Shown: positions 27,116-36,247 of the stretch, in pieces | Position numbering within the stretch: the stretch's first letter is position 1 | Layout: every line of letters begins with the position of its first letter | Assembly (NCBI GenBank): GCA_964459385.1 | Contig: CAYWLG010000006.1 | Location: forward strand, 147,261-211,260 | From: UBA6107 sp964459385 | Lineage (GTDB): Bacteria; Chloroflexota; Anaerolineae; Anaerolineales; Anaerolineaceae | DNA: 64,000 nucleotides | Reading direction: 5' to 3' | Notes under the pieces: model-generated | Seen by the model: the letters and a program-made list of their open reading frames with translations, nothing else | Databases searched by the model: none | What the model was told of the DNA's origin: nothing | Made by a program: the position numbers and the translations under genes

Positions 27116-27823
27116 ATGTATTTCGGTGGTTATGGACTTTACATTTTGTTCAGTTTGCCTGCGCTGTTGTTGGGCTTCTGGGCTCAAGCAAAGGTCAAAT
27201 CTGCTTTTAACAAATATTCCAAGGTGCGCAGTGTGACCGGCTTAACCGGGGCTGAAGTGGCGCGCCGCATGCTGGATTCAAACGGGTTGAATAACGTGCG
27301 TATCGAAGAGACGGCCGGCACACTGACCGATCATTACGATCCCTCCAAAAAGGTGCTGCGATTGAGCCCTTCGGTTTATCGCACCAACTCGATTGCGGCA
27401 GCCAGTGTGGCGGCGCACGAATCGGGGCACGCTCTGCAGGACGCCGCCGAATATGGGCCGCTGAAGATTCGCTCGGCAATGGTACCCACCGTGCAGATCG
27501 GTAGTTGGCTGGGACCGATCGTCTTCATGGTCGGGTTGTTCATGGCCTCTACCACCGGCACCACGGTAGCTTGGGTGGGCCTGGGGCTGTTTGCGGCTAC
27601 GGCTGCCTTTGCCCTGGTGACCTTGCCGGTAGAACTGGATGCCAGCAGTCGAGCCAAAGCCTGGCTGGCCGGTTCGGGCATCGTTTACGCCAGTGAAATG
27701 GATGGGGTGAATAAAACGCTGGATGCAGCCGCCATGACCTACGTGGCCGCGGCCGTGCAGTCCGTTTCAACGATTCTTTACTATTTATTCTTACTAAGTG
27801 GGCGTTCTTCACGCCGAAGCTGA
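27116..27823 (+). CDS. Neutral zinc metallopeptidase, YugP family (membrane)
   Basis: The 235-residue protein starts with a membrane helix (about 5-25). The zinc motif H101-ESG-H105 (VAAHESGHALQDA) is intact, and two or three C-terminal membrane helices follow. This is the layout of the YugP-like zinc peptidase family (Zn_peptidase_2), whose substrate is not established. ATG 27116 is chosen because AAAGGAG lies just upstream and a TATAAT at 27076-27081 falls inside the longer frame. A bidirectional terminator separates it from convergent mreB. Confidence 0.88.
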   Translation: MYFGGYGLYILFSLPALLLGFWAQAKVKSAFNKYSKVRSVTGLTGAEVARRMLDSNGLNNVRIEETAGTLTDHYDPSKKVLRLSPSVYRTNSIAAASVAAHESGHALQDAAEYGPLKIRSAMVPTVQIGSWLGPIVFMVGLFMASTTGTTVAWVGLGLFAATAAFALVTLPVELDASSRAKAWLAGSGIVYASEMDGVNKTLDAAAMTYVAAAVQSVSTILYYLFLLSGRSSRRS

Positions 27824-27827
27824 CGAA

Positions 27828-27861
27828 AAAATCTCCCGACTCAACTTGATCGGGAGATTTG
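27828..27861. terminator. Bidirectional terminator between zinc peptidase gene and mreB
   Basis: AAATCTCCCGA (27829-27839) pairs with TCGGGAGATTT (27850-27860). An A-run lies on the left and a T-rich stretch on the right, so it can serve both convergent genes. Confidence 0.88.
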
Positions 27862-27863
27862 CT

Positions 27864-28871
27864 TTATCCTTTTAAGAGGCTGCGCTGCAGCGCGTCTTTC
27901 AGTTCCAATCCTTTGACGGCACCTTCGGCCGTGCAGGTGAGGGGGTTATCTACGATATAAACCGGGATGCCCAGCGAGCGGGTCAGGTACTTGTCGATGC
28001 CGCGCAGCAGGGCGCCGCCGCCGCAAAGGGCTGCCCCACGGTCGATGATATCCGAGATCAATTCAGGCGGGGTCTTCTCGAGCACTTTCTTGGTCAAGCG
28101 GGTGACCTCTGTGAGGCTGTCTTGCAGGGCTTCCACGATGTCATCCGTGGTCAGCACCACCGGGCGGGGCAGGCTGGTCACCTGATCTTGTCCCTGTACT
28201 TCGAGGGAGAACTGTTCATCCTGGGGGATGGCAGCGCCGATGCGAATTTTGAGCAACTCAGCCGTCGGCTGGCCAATGACCAACCCAAAGCGTTTGCGCA
28301 CATAGGCGATGATGGCTTCATCCAACGCCAAACCACCGCTGCGGCTGGCATCGGCTGAAACGATGCCGTTCAGGCTGATCACACCTACCTGATTGACGCC
28401 GCCGCCCAGTGAAATGACCATATTGCCCGAAGGGGTAGAAATAGGCAGTTCCACGCCCATGGCCGCGGCCAAAGGCTGTGGGATGAGATAAACCTCGCGG
28501 CTGCCGGCACCGATGCCGGCTTCGTGCACAGCGCGCCCTTCCACGCTGGTGGCACCGAAAGGCACGGTAATCATCATGCGCGGTCTAAAAAGACGGGCAG
28601 GACCGGTGATCTTGCGGGTGAGATAAGAGAGCAGGGTTTCGGTCACCTCGTATTCGGCGATCACACCATGCTGCATGGGATGCACGATCTCGATGGTATC
28701 GGGAACGCGCCCTTCCATCTCTTTGGCGGCCTGGCCCCATTCCACCATTTTATATTCATCAACGATCACGGCCACCACCGTCGGTTCCTGCAGCAGAATC
28801 TGATTTCCTTCTGCAATGACGGTATTGGTGGTGCCCAGATCGATTCCTAGATCTCTGGATAAACCAGCCAT
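27864..28871 (-). CDS. mreB: Actin-like rod-shape protein MreB
   Basis: This 335-residue actin-fold ATPase forms filaments that guide lateral wall synthesis. Phosphate-1 motif LGIDLGTTNTVI lies at residues 7-18, the phosphate-2-like region is NMVISLGGGVNQVGVI, and the adenosine-binding motif is ALCGGGALLRGIDKYL near the C-terminus. In this genome it lies apart from mreCD-mrdA-rodA at the window start. It is downstream of, and on the same strand as, the atpAGDC cluster, 12 bases after atpC, so it could be co-transcribed with it. Confidence 0.93.
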   Translation of the reverse strand: MAGLSRDLGIDLGTTNTVIAEGNQILLQEPTVVAVIVDEYKMVEWGQAAKEMEGRVPDTIEIVHPMQHGVIAEYEVTETLLSYLTRKITGPARLFRPRMMITVPFGATSVEGRAVHEAGIGAGSREVYLIPQPLAAAMGVELPISTPSGNMVISLGGGVNQVGVISLNGIVSADASRSGGLALDEAIIAYVRKRFGLVIGQPTAELLKIRIGAAIPQDEQFSLEVQGQDQVTSLPRPVVLTTDDIVEALQDSLTEVTRLTKKVLEKTPPELISDIIDRGAALCGGGALLRGIDKYLTRSLGIPVYIVDNPLTCTAEGAVKGLELKDALQRSLLKG

Positions 28872-28883
28872 GTTACTCCTGAC

Positions 28884-29321
28884 TCAATCTACTAATTTGC
28901 TGGATCGGGCGTCTTTACGATAGCGTTTGGCGGCTTCGAGGCGCAGATTGGAGCGCTTCAAGGCGGCCTGTACGGTTAAATAACGATCTTCATCCACTGG
29001 AACGCTTTGTTTCAGGCTTTCTTCGGCACGTTTGCGTGCTTGTACGGCGCGGTCGATATCGATCTCTTCTACGTTTTCAGCAGCATCGGCCAAAATGGTC
29101 ACCTGGTCGGGCTGAACTTCGGCGATGCCACCGGCCACGGTGAAGTGTTGGTCACCGGCCTTGGTGCGCACCGTGATAACGCCAAAATCGAGCACGGTTA
29201 ATACAGGGGCATGATGCGGCAAAATGCCCATCTGTCCGTCAGAACCGGGCAGAACGACCATATCTACATCGCCCGAATAGACGACCTTGCTCTGTGAGAC
29301 AATTTCACATTTGATCGGCAT
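28884..29321 (-). CDS. atpC: F-type ATP synthase epsilon subunit
   Basis: This 145-residue central-stalk subunit inhibits ATP hydrolysis. The N-terminal beta sandwich is recognisable (VVYSGDVDMVVLPGSDGQMG, then ILPHHAPVL), as is the C-terminal helical hairpin (AVQARKRAEESLKQ). It follows atpD by seven bases, in the standard alpha-gamma-beta-epsilon order. Confidence 0.95.
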   Translation of the reverse strand: MPIKCEIVSQSKVVYSGDVDMVVLPGSDGQMGILPHHAPVLTVLDFGVITVRTKAGDQHFTVAGGIAEVQPDQVTILADAAENVEEIDIDRAVQARKRAEESLKQSVPVDEDRYLTVQAALKRSNLRLEAAKRYRKDARSSKLVD

Positions 29322-29328
29322 AATCCGC

Positions 29329-30726
29329 CTACTGGTTCAGCTTCTTGGCTTTTTCGATGGCGTCTTCGATGGAGCCCACCATCACGAAAGCCAGCTCGGG
29401 CAGGTCATCGTGTTTGCCGTCGAGAATTTCGCGGAAGCTGCGGATGGTATCTTTCAAAGGCACATACTTGCCGGGCGTGCCGGTGAACTGTTCGGCCACG
29501 AACATGGGCTGCGAGAAGAAACGCTCGATCTTGCGTGCGCGCGAGACGATGACCTTGTCTTCTTCGCCCAACTCGTCCACGCCCAAAATGGCGATGATGT
29601 CTTGCAGATCTTTATAACGCTGCAGCAGGCGCTGCACCTCACGAGCCGTGTTGTAATGTTCTTCACCCACGATCACCGGGTCGAGAATACGCGAGGTGGA
29701 AGCGAGCGGATCCACGGCCGGATAAATGCCCTTTTCTGAGATGGCACGTTCCAGAGCGATGGTGGCATCAAGGTGGGTGAATGTGGCCACAGGGGCCGGG
29801 TCAGAATAGTCATCGGCAGGCACATAAACAGCCTGCATGGAAGTGATGGAACCCTGACGGGTGGAGGTGATGCGCTCCTGTAATTCGCCCATTTCGGTGG
29901 CCAGTGTGGGTTGGTACCCCACTGCCGAAGGCAGACGTCCGAGCAAGGCTGATACTTCTGAGCCAGACATGGTGAAGCGGAAGATGTTGTCGATGAAGAG
30001 CAGCACGTCCATGCCCTGATCGCGGAAGTATTCCGACATGGCCAAAGCAGTGAGTGCCACGCGCAGGCGTACGCCAGAGGTCTCGTTCATCTGACCGAAG
30101 ACCATGACGGTGTCTTTCATAACGCCCGATTCGATCATTTCGCGGTAAAGCTGGGTACCCTCACGGGTGCGCTCGCCCACGCCGGCAAAAACGGATTTGC
30201 CCTTGTGCACGGTGGCGATGGAGCGGATGAGCTCCTGAATGATAACGGTCTTGCCCACACCGGCGCCGCCAAAAATGCCGGTTTTACCGCCTTTGGTGAA
30301 GGGGGCGATCAGGTCAATGACCTTCAGACCGGTCTCGAACACTTCTACGCGGGTCGATTGTTCATCAAGGGCAGGGGCACTGCGGTGAATGGGGTAACGC
30401 TGTGAGGCATTGACCTTGCCTTTATTGTCGATGGTGTTGCCCAGAGCGTTGAAAACACGCCCCAGGGTTTCTGGCCCGACCGGTACGGTGATGGGGGCAA
30501 AGGTGCGTTTGGCTTCCAGGCCGCGGCGGTAACCGTCGGTGGAATCCATTGCCACGCAACGCACAACATTGTTCTCAAGCTGCTTTTCGACCTCTAAAAC
30601 CAATTCCTGGCCATTGTCGCCCTGCACAACGAGAGCTTCATAGATCTGTGGAATATTGCCTTCTGAGAATTCAATATCCACAACGCTGCTCTGAATTTGT
30701 GCAATGGTGCCTGTTTTTTGATCCAT
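29329..30726 (-). CDS. atpD: F-type ATP synthase beta subunit
   Basis: This 465-residue catalytic subunit has P-loop GGAGVGKTVIIQEL, the catalytic-Glu region GVGERTREGT, Walker B VLLFIDNIFRFT and the ATPase signature PAVDPLASTSR, all intact. The start is ATG 30726, with GGAGG upstream (the GGAGGC seen in minus orientation). An eight-codon longer frame is rejected because it would contain the ribosome binding site. Confidence 0.97.
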   Translation of the reverse strand: MDQKTGTIAQIQSSVVDIEFSEGNIPQIYEALVVQGDNGQELVLEVEKQLENNVVRCVAMDSTDGYRRGLEAKRTFAPITVPVGPETLGRVFNALGNTIDNKGKVNASQRYPIHRSAPALDEQSTRVEVFETGLKVIDLIAPFTKGGKTGIFGGAGVGKTVIIQELIRSIATVHKGKSVFAGVGERTREGTQLYREMIESGVMKDTVMVFGQMNETSGVRLRVALTALAMSEYFRDQGMDVLLFIDNIFRFTMSGSEVSALLGRLPSAVGYQPTLATEMGELQERITSTRQGSITSMQAVYVPADDYSDPAPVATFTHLDATIALERAISEKGIYPAVDPLASTSRILDPVIVGEEHYNTAREVQRLLQRYKDLQDIIAILGVDELGEEDKVIVSRARKIERFFSQPMFVAEQFTGTPGKYVPLKDTIRSFREILDGKHDDLPELAFVMVGSIEDAIEKAKKLNQ

Positions 30727-30768
30727 ACTTCTGCCTCCAGAAATTGTCAAATAATCAAAAATAGCGAA

Positions 30769-31641
30769 CTATTGGTTGATGGTTCCACCGACAATATCCA
30801 GCATTTCGCTGGTGATCTTTTGTTGGCGGATCTTGTTGTATTCCAGTTGCAGCAGGTCAACCAGATTGCTGGCGTTATCCGACGCGTTCTTCATGGCCAC
30901 CATACGGGCAGCGTGCTCGGAGGCCTGTGAAGATAAGATGGCCTGGTAGATTTGCATGGCGGTAAAGCGCGGAATGATCTCATCGAGCAATTCTTTGGCA
31001 TCAGGTTCATAACTGAAAACCGAACTGGTAGGGTGAGGGGCGTTTGCCGCCTGACCATCCTGATCTACTTCCAGCGGCAGCAGCTTGCGAATGATGGGCT
31101 GCTGAGAGGACATGGAATCGAACTGCGTATAGGAGAGGAATACTTGATCGTACTTTTCGTTGAGAAAATCTTCCACGATCAAATGGCTGATCGGCGAGAC
31201 ATCCAAGAAATTGACCGGGCTCTTAAACTCGGTGAATTCGGCCACCACTTTGGCGCGGCGGCGCAAAAGCAGATCGCGGCCTTTTTTGCCGACACAGACG
31301 AAATCAACTGGCTGATCGAATTGATCGAAATAGAGCAGGGTGTTGCGCAGGATGTTCACGTTATAAGAGCCTGCCAGGCCCGTATCGCTGGAGATCATAA
31401 TGACCAGCACATTGTGGATATGCGGGCGCTGCGTGAGCAGGGGGTGCAAGCTGGCATGCCCTGGTTGTTTAGCCAGGTGCAAGAGCACCTTCCAGGCTTT
31501 TTCACTGTAGGGGCGGGAGGCTGCATCGGCTTGAATGGCGCGGCGCACTTTGCTGGCCGCCACGGTTTCAAGCGCGCCGGTCACCTGTGACAGGTTCTTG
31601 ACGCTTTTGATGCGCATCCGCATTTCACGTGATGATGGCAT
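30769..31641 (-). CDS. atpG: F-type ATP synthase gamma subunit
   Basis: This 290-residue rotor shaft protein connects the alpha/beta hexamer to the membrane ring. The N-terminal coiled coil (REMRMRIKSVKNLSQVTGAL, then ETVAASKVRRA) and the C-terminal helix (ASDNASNLVDLLQLEYNKIRQ) that form the shaft are both clear. It lies between atpA and atpD, 13 bases after atpA. Confidence 0.96.
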   Translation of the reverse strand: MPSSREMRMRIKSVKNLSQVTGALETVAASKVRRAIQADAASRPYSEKAWKVLLHLAKQPGHASLHPLLTQRPHIHNVLVIMISSDTGLAGSYNVNILRNTLLYFDQFDQPVDFVCVGKKGRDLLLRRRAKVVAEFTEFKSPVNFLDVSPISHLIVEDFLNEKYDQVFLSYTQFDSMSSQQPIIRKLLPLEVDQDGQAANAPHPTSSVFSYEPDAKELLDEIIPRFTAMQIYQAILSSQASEHAARMVAMKNASDNASNLVDLLQLEYNKIRQQKITSEMLDIVGGTINQ

Positions 31642-31654
31642 TTTGTTCCCTCAG

Positions 31655-33319
31655 TTACTCTGTCCAGCTCGTCAGGTATGCCTGAATGGCATTCTTCAAA
31701 GCGGTCTCGGTATCAGGTGAGATGCGATTGTTGCTGGTAATATCCCTGGCAATTTCGGGATACCCGGCCTCAACAAACTTCAACAGGCCGCTTTCCCATT
31801 CTCTGATCTTTTCGACCGGGACCGTGTCTGCGTAACCGTTGGTGGCCGCATAAAGCACGATCACCTGATTGGCCAGTGACAGCGGTTGGTACTGTGGCTG
31901 TTTGAGGATCTCTTGCAGACGCTGCCCACGGTTCAATTGGCCCTGGGTGGATTTATCCAGATCAGAGCCCATCTGGGCAAAGGCTGCCAGGTCACGGTAG
32001 GCGGCCATATCCAAACGCAGACGGCCTGCCACCTGCTTCATGGCCTTCACCTGTGCCGAGCCACCCACGCGCGAGACAGAGATACCCACGTTGATGGCCG
32101 GGCGGATGCCGGCGTTGAAGAGGTTGTTTTCAAGGTAGATCTGACCATCCGTGATGGAGATCACGTTGGTCGGAATATAGGCGGAAACATCGCCCAAAAG
32201 GGTTTCGATGATGGGCAGGGCGGTGAGCGAGCCGCCTGTGCCAGCCACTTTGATGGTTCTGAGTTCGTCAGCGTTGTCGCGCGATTTGCGCGCTTCTTCG
32301 GCATCATGCTCAGCCATCGGGCCGGTAAAAACGTCACTGTCAGCGACTTGGGCGCGCTCGATGGTCTCGCCGGCATATTCTTTTTTGGCTACGGCAAAAG
32401 AGAAGGCTTTGCTGGCTGCGCGTTCGAGCAGACGGGAATGCAGGTAGAAAACATCGCCCGGGTAAGCTTCGCGACCAGGCGGACGGCGCAGCATCAAAGA
32501 GACCTGGCGATAAGCCCAGGCGTGCTTTGAAAGATCGTCATAGATCACCAGCGCATGACGGCCGGTTTCCATGAACTCTTCGCCGATGGCACAGCCGGAG
32601 TAAGGGGCGATGTATTGAAGTGCGGCGGCTTCATCGGCCGCAGCTACGACAAAAATGGTGTGCGCCATAGCGCCATAACGTTCCAAAAGGGCGATGGTGC
32701 GGGCAACGGCGGCTTTTTTCTGGCCGATGGCGACATAAATGCAGATCAGGTCTTTGCCCACCTGATTAATGATGGTGTCAATGGCAATGGCGGTCTTGCC
32801 GGTCTGACGGTCGCCGATGATCAACTCACGCTGACCGCGGCCGATGGGGATCATGGAGTCAATAGCTTTGAGGCCTGTTTGAACCGGAGTATCCACGTCT
32901 TTGCGGTCGATCACGCCCGGAGCAACACGTTCGATGGGGCGGTATTTATCGGTGCGGATGGCGCCTTTGCCGTCAATGGGTTCGCCCAGAGCGTTGACCA
33001 CACGACCGATCAGTGCGTCGCCCACCGGAACGGAGGCGATGCGATTGGTGGCGTGCACCCGCATGCCCTCAGAAATGCTGGCGTAGTCGCCCAGAATGAT
33101 GATGCCTACCTGGTCTTTTTCGAGATTGAAGGCGATGCCCATGACACCATTCTCAAACTCGACCAGTTCCTGGCTACGCACATTGGTCAACCCGCTTACC
33201 TGGGCAATCCCATCGCCAGCTTCTTTAACAATACCGACTTCTTTTACTTCATATTTGGTTTGAAATGCAGTGATCTTCTGCTGTAAGTTCTCAGTGAACT
33301 GTTGTAAATCTTCGGGCAT
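31655..33319 (-). CDS. atpA: F-type ATP synthase alpha subunit, with enlarged insert
   Basis: This 554-residue regulatory subunit has P-loop GDRQTGKTAIA, a RRPPGREAYPGDVFYLHSRL segment and the signature PAINVGISVS. It is longer than the usual ~500-515 residues. An insert of roughly 45-50 residues (from AFSFAVAKKEYAGETI to KVAGTG) lies between LLERAA and GGSLTALPIIET. ATG 33319 follows GGAGG. No atpB, E, F or H genes are upstream; the next upstream gene is ruvA, so only the F1 core is encoded here. Confidence 0.96.
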   Translation of the reverse strand: MPEDLQQFTENLQQKITAFQTKYEVKEVGIVKEAGDGIAQVSGLTNVRSQELVEFENGVMGIAFNLEKDQVGIIILGDYASISEGMRVHATNRIASVPVGDALIGRVVNALGEPIDGKGAIRTDKYRPIERVAPGVIDRKDVDTPVQTGLKAIDSMIPIGRGQRELIIGDRQTGKTAIAIDTIINQVGKDLICIYVAIGQKKAAVARTIALLERYGAMAHTIFVVAAADEAAALQYIAPYSGCAIGEEFMETGRHALVIYDDLSKHAWAYRQVSLMLRRPPGREAYPGDVFYLHSRLLERAASKAFSFAVAKKEYAGETIERAQVADSDVFTGPMAEHDAEEARKSRDNADELRTIKVAGTGGSLTALPIIETLLGDVSAYIPTNVISITDGQIYLENNLFNAGIRPAINVGISVSRVGGSAQVKAMKQVAGRLRLDMAAYRDLAAFAQMGSDLDKSTQGQLNRGQRLQEILKQPQYQPLSLANQVIVLYAATNGYADTVPVEKIREWESGLLKFVEAGYPEIARDITSNNRISPDTETALKNAIQAYLTSWTE

Positions 33320-33417
33320 GAATCCTCCAGGCAAAAGCCATGATAAACACTGTCAGGTCAATAATTTTACTTCAATTAGGCCATTTTAACAAAAAGGTCA
33401 AATTATTTTTAAGGAAG

Positions 33418-33990
33418 TTAAGAAAAATACTGCAAAGCGATGCGCAGTCGGGTTTCCAGGTCTTTCGGAGCGTCTTTGGGGATGGTTTGCAGGGCGGTCT
33501 GGGCCTCTACGATGCTGTAGCCCAGGCTGGTGAGGGCATCGATCAGATCGGCATCCAGTTCACGCAGGCTGGCATCTGTTGGGAGAACTTCCCCCTTGAT
33601 CTTGCCCTGCAAATGCAATACGATGCTTTGGGCGGTCTTTTTGCCAATGCCGGGAACCCGCGCGAAAAGGTCGGCTTCGTCAGAGAGCACGGCCTTCTGG
33701 ATGAGCCCGAGTGACATGCTTGAGAGAATGCCCAGTGCGGTACGCGGGCCAACCCCATTGGCGCCCAAGAGCAGCACGAAAAGGTCCCTTTCTTCGCTGC
33801 TTTCAAAACCAAACAGGGTGAGGGCATCTTCGCGCACCACCAGATGGGTAAAAAAGGAACGGGATTTGTACAGTTCTGCTTCTTTGCAAACGTTTTTCGG
33901 AACGAACAGGCGAAAGCCGACCCCGTTCACATTCACCACCAGGCTGTCTTCCAAAATTTGCGAGATGATTCCTTCAATTGACGCGATCAT
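33418..33990 (-). CDS. ruvA: Holliday junction DNA-binding subunit RuvA
   Basis: This 190-residue protein binds four-way junctions and loads RuvB. The N-terminal OB fold (MIASIEGIISQILEDSLVVN) and the helix-hairpin-helix motifs (LLGANGVGPRTALGILSS and FARVPGIGKKTAQSIVLHL) are clear, as is the small C-terminal domain III. Its start overlaps the stop of the trmH-family gene (ATGA). ruvB is not in the window. Confidence 0.95.
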   Translation of the reverse strand: MIASIEGIISQILEDSLVVNVNGVGFRLFVPKNVCKEAELYKSRSFFTHLVVREDALTLFGFESSEERDLFVLLLGANGVGPRTALGILSSMSLGLIQKAVLSDEADLFARVPGIGKKTAQSIVLHLQGKIKGEVLPTDASLRELDADLIDALTSLGYSIVEAQTALQTIPKDAPKDLETRLRIALQYFS

Positions 33991-34793
33991 TTTAACTTCG
34001 CCTTTCTGTGCTGCGAATAGATCTGATAAAGCATCACCCCGGTGGCCACAGCCAGATTGAGTGAATCGCTCTTGCCGGCCATTGGCATGCTGACCACCTG
34101 ATCACAACCTGCCATGAGCGCATTTTGCAGTCCCTGCCGCTCAGACCCCATTAAAAGGATCATGTTTTGGGGGTAATGTGCGGCTTCATAATCTGTTTGC
34201 GAAGCATCCGAAGTGCCGAGGATCCGCACCTGATGCTCCGATTTCCAGGTTAAAAATTCTGTTGCGGTTAGTTTGACGAGCTGGAGCGAAAACACAGCTC
34301 CCATGCTGGCACGGATGGCGGCCGGGTCGTAGGGGTCGGTGCAGTGATCGATCAAGAACAGCCCCTGCGCTGCCACTGCATCGGCCGTGCGCATGATGGT
34401 TCCCAGGTTACCCGGGTCGGCCACAGAATCGAGTCCCACCCAGACGCCCATCCGCGCCGGGTTGATCTGCGTGAGGTTTGACCAGCTTTGCTGCACCACA
34501 GCGGCCAGCCCCATTGGCCCCTCTTTTAACGAAAAGCCCTCAAACACAGAACTGCTTACTTCCAGCAGTTTTACACCCGATTGAGCGGCTTTTTGCACGG
34601 CTTCGTCAGCGGTTGGGCTTTCAAGCAGTTCGGGTGCATAAATCAGCGTTTTGACACGCTCAGGTTGGGTGAGCGCTTCCAGCACAAGGCGAATGCCTTC
34701 AATATAATAGGTGCCACTTTCGCTGCGATATTTCTTCTCACGCAGCTTACGAATGGCTTTGACCTGTTCGTTGGCACTGCTGGTGATCCTCAT
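33987..34793 (-). CDS. TrmH/SpoU-family RNA 2'-O-methyltransferase
   Basis: This 268-residue SPOUT enzyme has an N-terminal substrate-binding domain (ITSSANEQVKAIRKLREKKY). The SpoU motifs are GLDSVADPGNLGTIMRTADA, LLMGSERQGL and a final SLNLAVATGVMLYQI, which form the SAM-binding knot. Likely targets are 23S rRNA or tRNA riboses; which one is not decidable. ATG 34793 overlaps the ruvC stop (ATGA) and its own stop overlaps ruvA, so the RNA methylase is embedded in the ruv operon. Confidence 0.92.
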   Translation of the reverse strand: MRITSSANEQVKAIRKLREKKYRSESGTYYIEGIRLVLEALTQPERVKTLIYAPELLESPTADEAVQKAAQSGVKLLEVSSSVFEGFSLKEGPMGLAAVVQQSWSNLTQINPARMGVWVGLDSVADPGNLGTIMRTADAVAAQGLFLIDHCTDPYDPAAIRASMGAVFSLQLVKLTATEFLTWKSEHQVRILGTSDASQTDYEAAHYPQNMILLMGSERQGLQNALMAGCDQVVSMPMAGKSDSLNLAVATGVMLYQIYSQHRKAKLK

Positions 34794-35296
34794 TGCGCCC
34801 CCCCAAGGATTTGCAGCTTTTGAAACCCACTGGCATGGATGTGGCAAATGGCAATGGCCAGTGCATCGGCGGCATCATCCGGCTTGGGAATGGACTTCAA
34901 ATTCAGGATGGTGCGTACCATTTCTTGTACCTGTTTTTTCTGGGCTGAACCGTAACCGGTAACGGCCTGCTTGACCTCGTTTGGGGTATATTCGTGCACC
35001 GGCAGCCCTGCCTGGGCCAGCGAGAGCAAGATCACCCCGCGTGCCTGACCGACCGCAATGGCGGTGGTGACGTTACGCTGAAAAAACAACTTCTCCACCG
35101 CACCACAATCGGGTCGATGGAGAAGAATGATTTCGTTGATCTTTTGGTTGATCTCCAGAAGCCTTATTTCGGCCGGGAGACCTGCTGCTGTTGAGACAAC
35201 CCCATATTCCACCGCGCGAATTTCGTTTTGTTCGTTCTCTTCAACAATTCCATATCCGGTGGTGGCTGTACCGGGGTCAATCCCGATGACCAGCAT
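34790..35296 (-). CDS. ruvC: Crossover junction endodeoxyribonuclease RuvC
   Basis: This 168-residue resolvase has its first catalytic Asp in VIGIDPGTATTGYG, Glu in GAVEKLFF, and the C-terminal acidic pair in KPDDAADALAIAICH. It resolves Holliday junctions with RuvAB. It lies four bases after yebC in the common yebC-ruvC order. Confidence 0.96.
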   Translation of the reverse strand: MLVIGIDPGTATTGYGIVEENEQNEIRAVEYGVVSTAAGLPAEIRLLEINQKINEIILLHRPDCGAVEKLFFQRNVTTAIAVGQARGVILLSLAQAGLPVHEYTPNEVKQAVTGYGSAQKKQVQEMVRTILNLKSIPKPDDAADALAIAICHIHASGFQKLQILGGAQ

Positions 35297-35300
35297 ATTC

Positions 35301-36056
35301 CTACTCAGACTCCATTGCGGCCATTGCCTCTTCGGAGATCTTCATGTTTGAGTAAACGTTCTGCACATCATCCATGTCTTCGAGGTTCTCGATGGCACGC
35401 ACGACCTGCAAGGTATCTTCGACGCTTAATTCCATTTCCTGGTTGGGGATCATGCGTAAGCCGGCTTCATCCGGGATGATGTTGGCTGTGCGGAAGCGAT
35501 CGATGAGGGTCTTGAACGATTCAACGGGTGCCTGCACTTCGATCTCTTCATCATCCTGGGTCACATCGTCAGCACCGCCTTCAACGGCCAGTTCAAAGAT
35601 CTTTTCGAAGTCGTTGCCTTCTTTGGGGAAGGAAAACACAGCGGCGCGTTTGAACTGCCACGAAACCGAACCGATCTCACCCATATTGCCGCCAGAGCGG
35701 GAGAGCATGTGGCGAATTTCAGCCACGGTGCGATTACGGTTTTCGGTGACGCATTCTATGATGACGGCTACGCCATTGGGGGCATACCCTTCATACATGA
35801 CTTCTTCGTAAATTTCACCTTCTTTACCTTCACCTGCAGCTCTTTTGATAGCTCTTTCGATGTTGTCTTTGGGCATACTTTGCGCTTTTGCTTTATCGAC
35901 GGCCAGCCTTAAACGGAAGTTGGAATCGGGGTCGGCTCCACCTTCTCTGGCTGCCATAACGATCTCCCTTGTCAGCCGAGTGAACATCTGGCCGCGCTTA
36001 GCGTCGGCCGCACCTTTTTTTCGTTTAATAGTTGCCCATTTGGAATGCCCGGACAT
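35301..36056 (-). CDS. YebC/PmpR family protein (translation-associated)
   Basis: The 251-residue protein begins with the family hallmark MSGHSKWATIKRKKGAADAK. It also contains YEGYAPNGVAVIIECVTENR and RHMLSRSGGNMGEIGSVSW, all conserved in the YebC/TACO1 family. Members have been described as DNA-binding regulators and, more recently, as factors that help ribosomes through difficult motifs. AAGGAG precedes ATG. It is the first gene of the yebC-ruvC-trmH-ruvA operon. Confidence 0.96.
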   Translation of the reverse strand: MSGHSKWATIKRKKGAADAKRGQMFTRLTREIVMAAREGGADPDSNFRLRLAVDKAKAQSMPKDNIERAIKRAAGEGKEGEIYEEVMYEGYAPNGVAVIIECVTENRNRTVAEIRHMLSRSGGNMGEIGSVSWQFKRAAVFSFPKEGNDFEKIFELAVEGGADDVTQDDEEIEVQAPVESFKTLIDRFRTANIIPDEAGLRMIPNQEMELSVEDTLQVVRAIENLEDMDDVQNVYSNMKISEEAMAAMESE

Positions 36057-36168
36057 AGAGGAACTCCTTCAAAAGAGAAAATTTATTGGATCACAACCTA
36101 AAGATTATACCATGCAATCTTTTTCGTCAAGTTTTTGCAAAATGGTGAAAAACTTACCATCCTTACTG

Positions 36169-36188
36169 ATCTTACATATATGTAAGAT
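36169..36188. promoter_or_regulatory. Perfect 20-bp palindrome in the yebC / sortase-like intergenic region
   Basis: ATCTTACATATATGTAAGAT is a perfect inverted repeat. It lies between divergent yebC and the sortase-like gene, 60 bases before the latter. It has no T-run, so an operator is more likely than a terminator. Confidence 0.5.
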
Positions 36189-36247
36189 TACAACTATGCA
36201 AGTGGTTTTGTATTGTAATAATTAAATAAGATTAGTAATATTGGGGC

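Noticed and set aside
29287..33286. Long plus-strand frames opposite the atp genes
   Set aside because: They lie wholly antisense to well-conserved ATP synthase genes and have shadow-frame composition.
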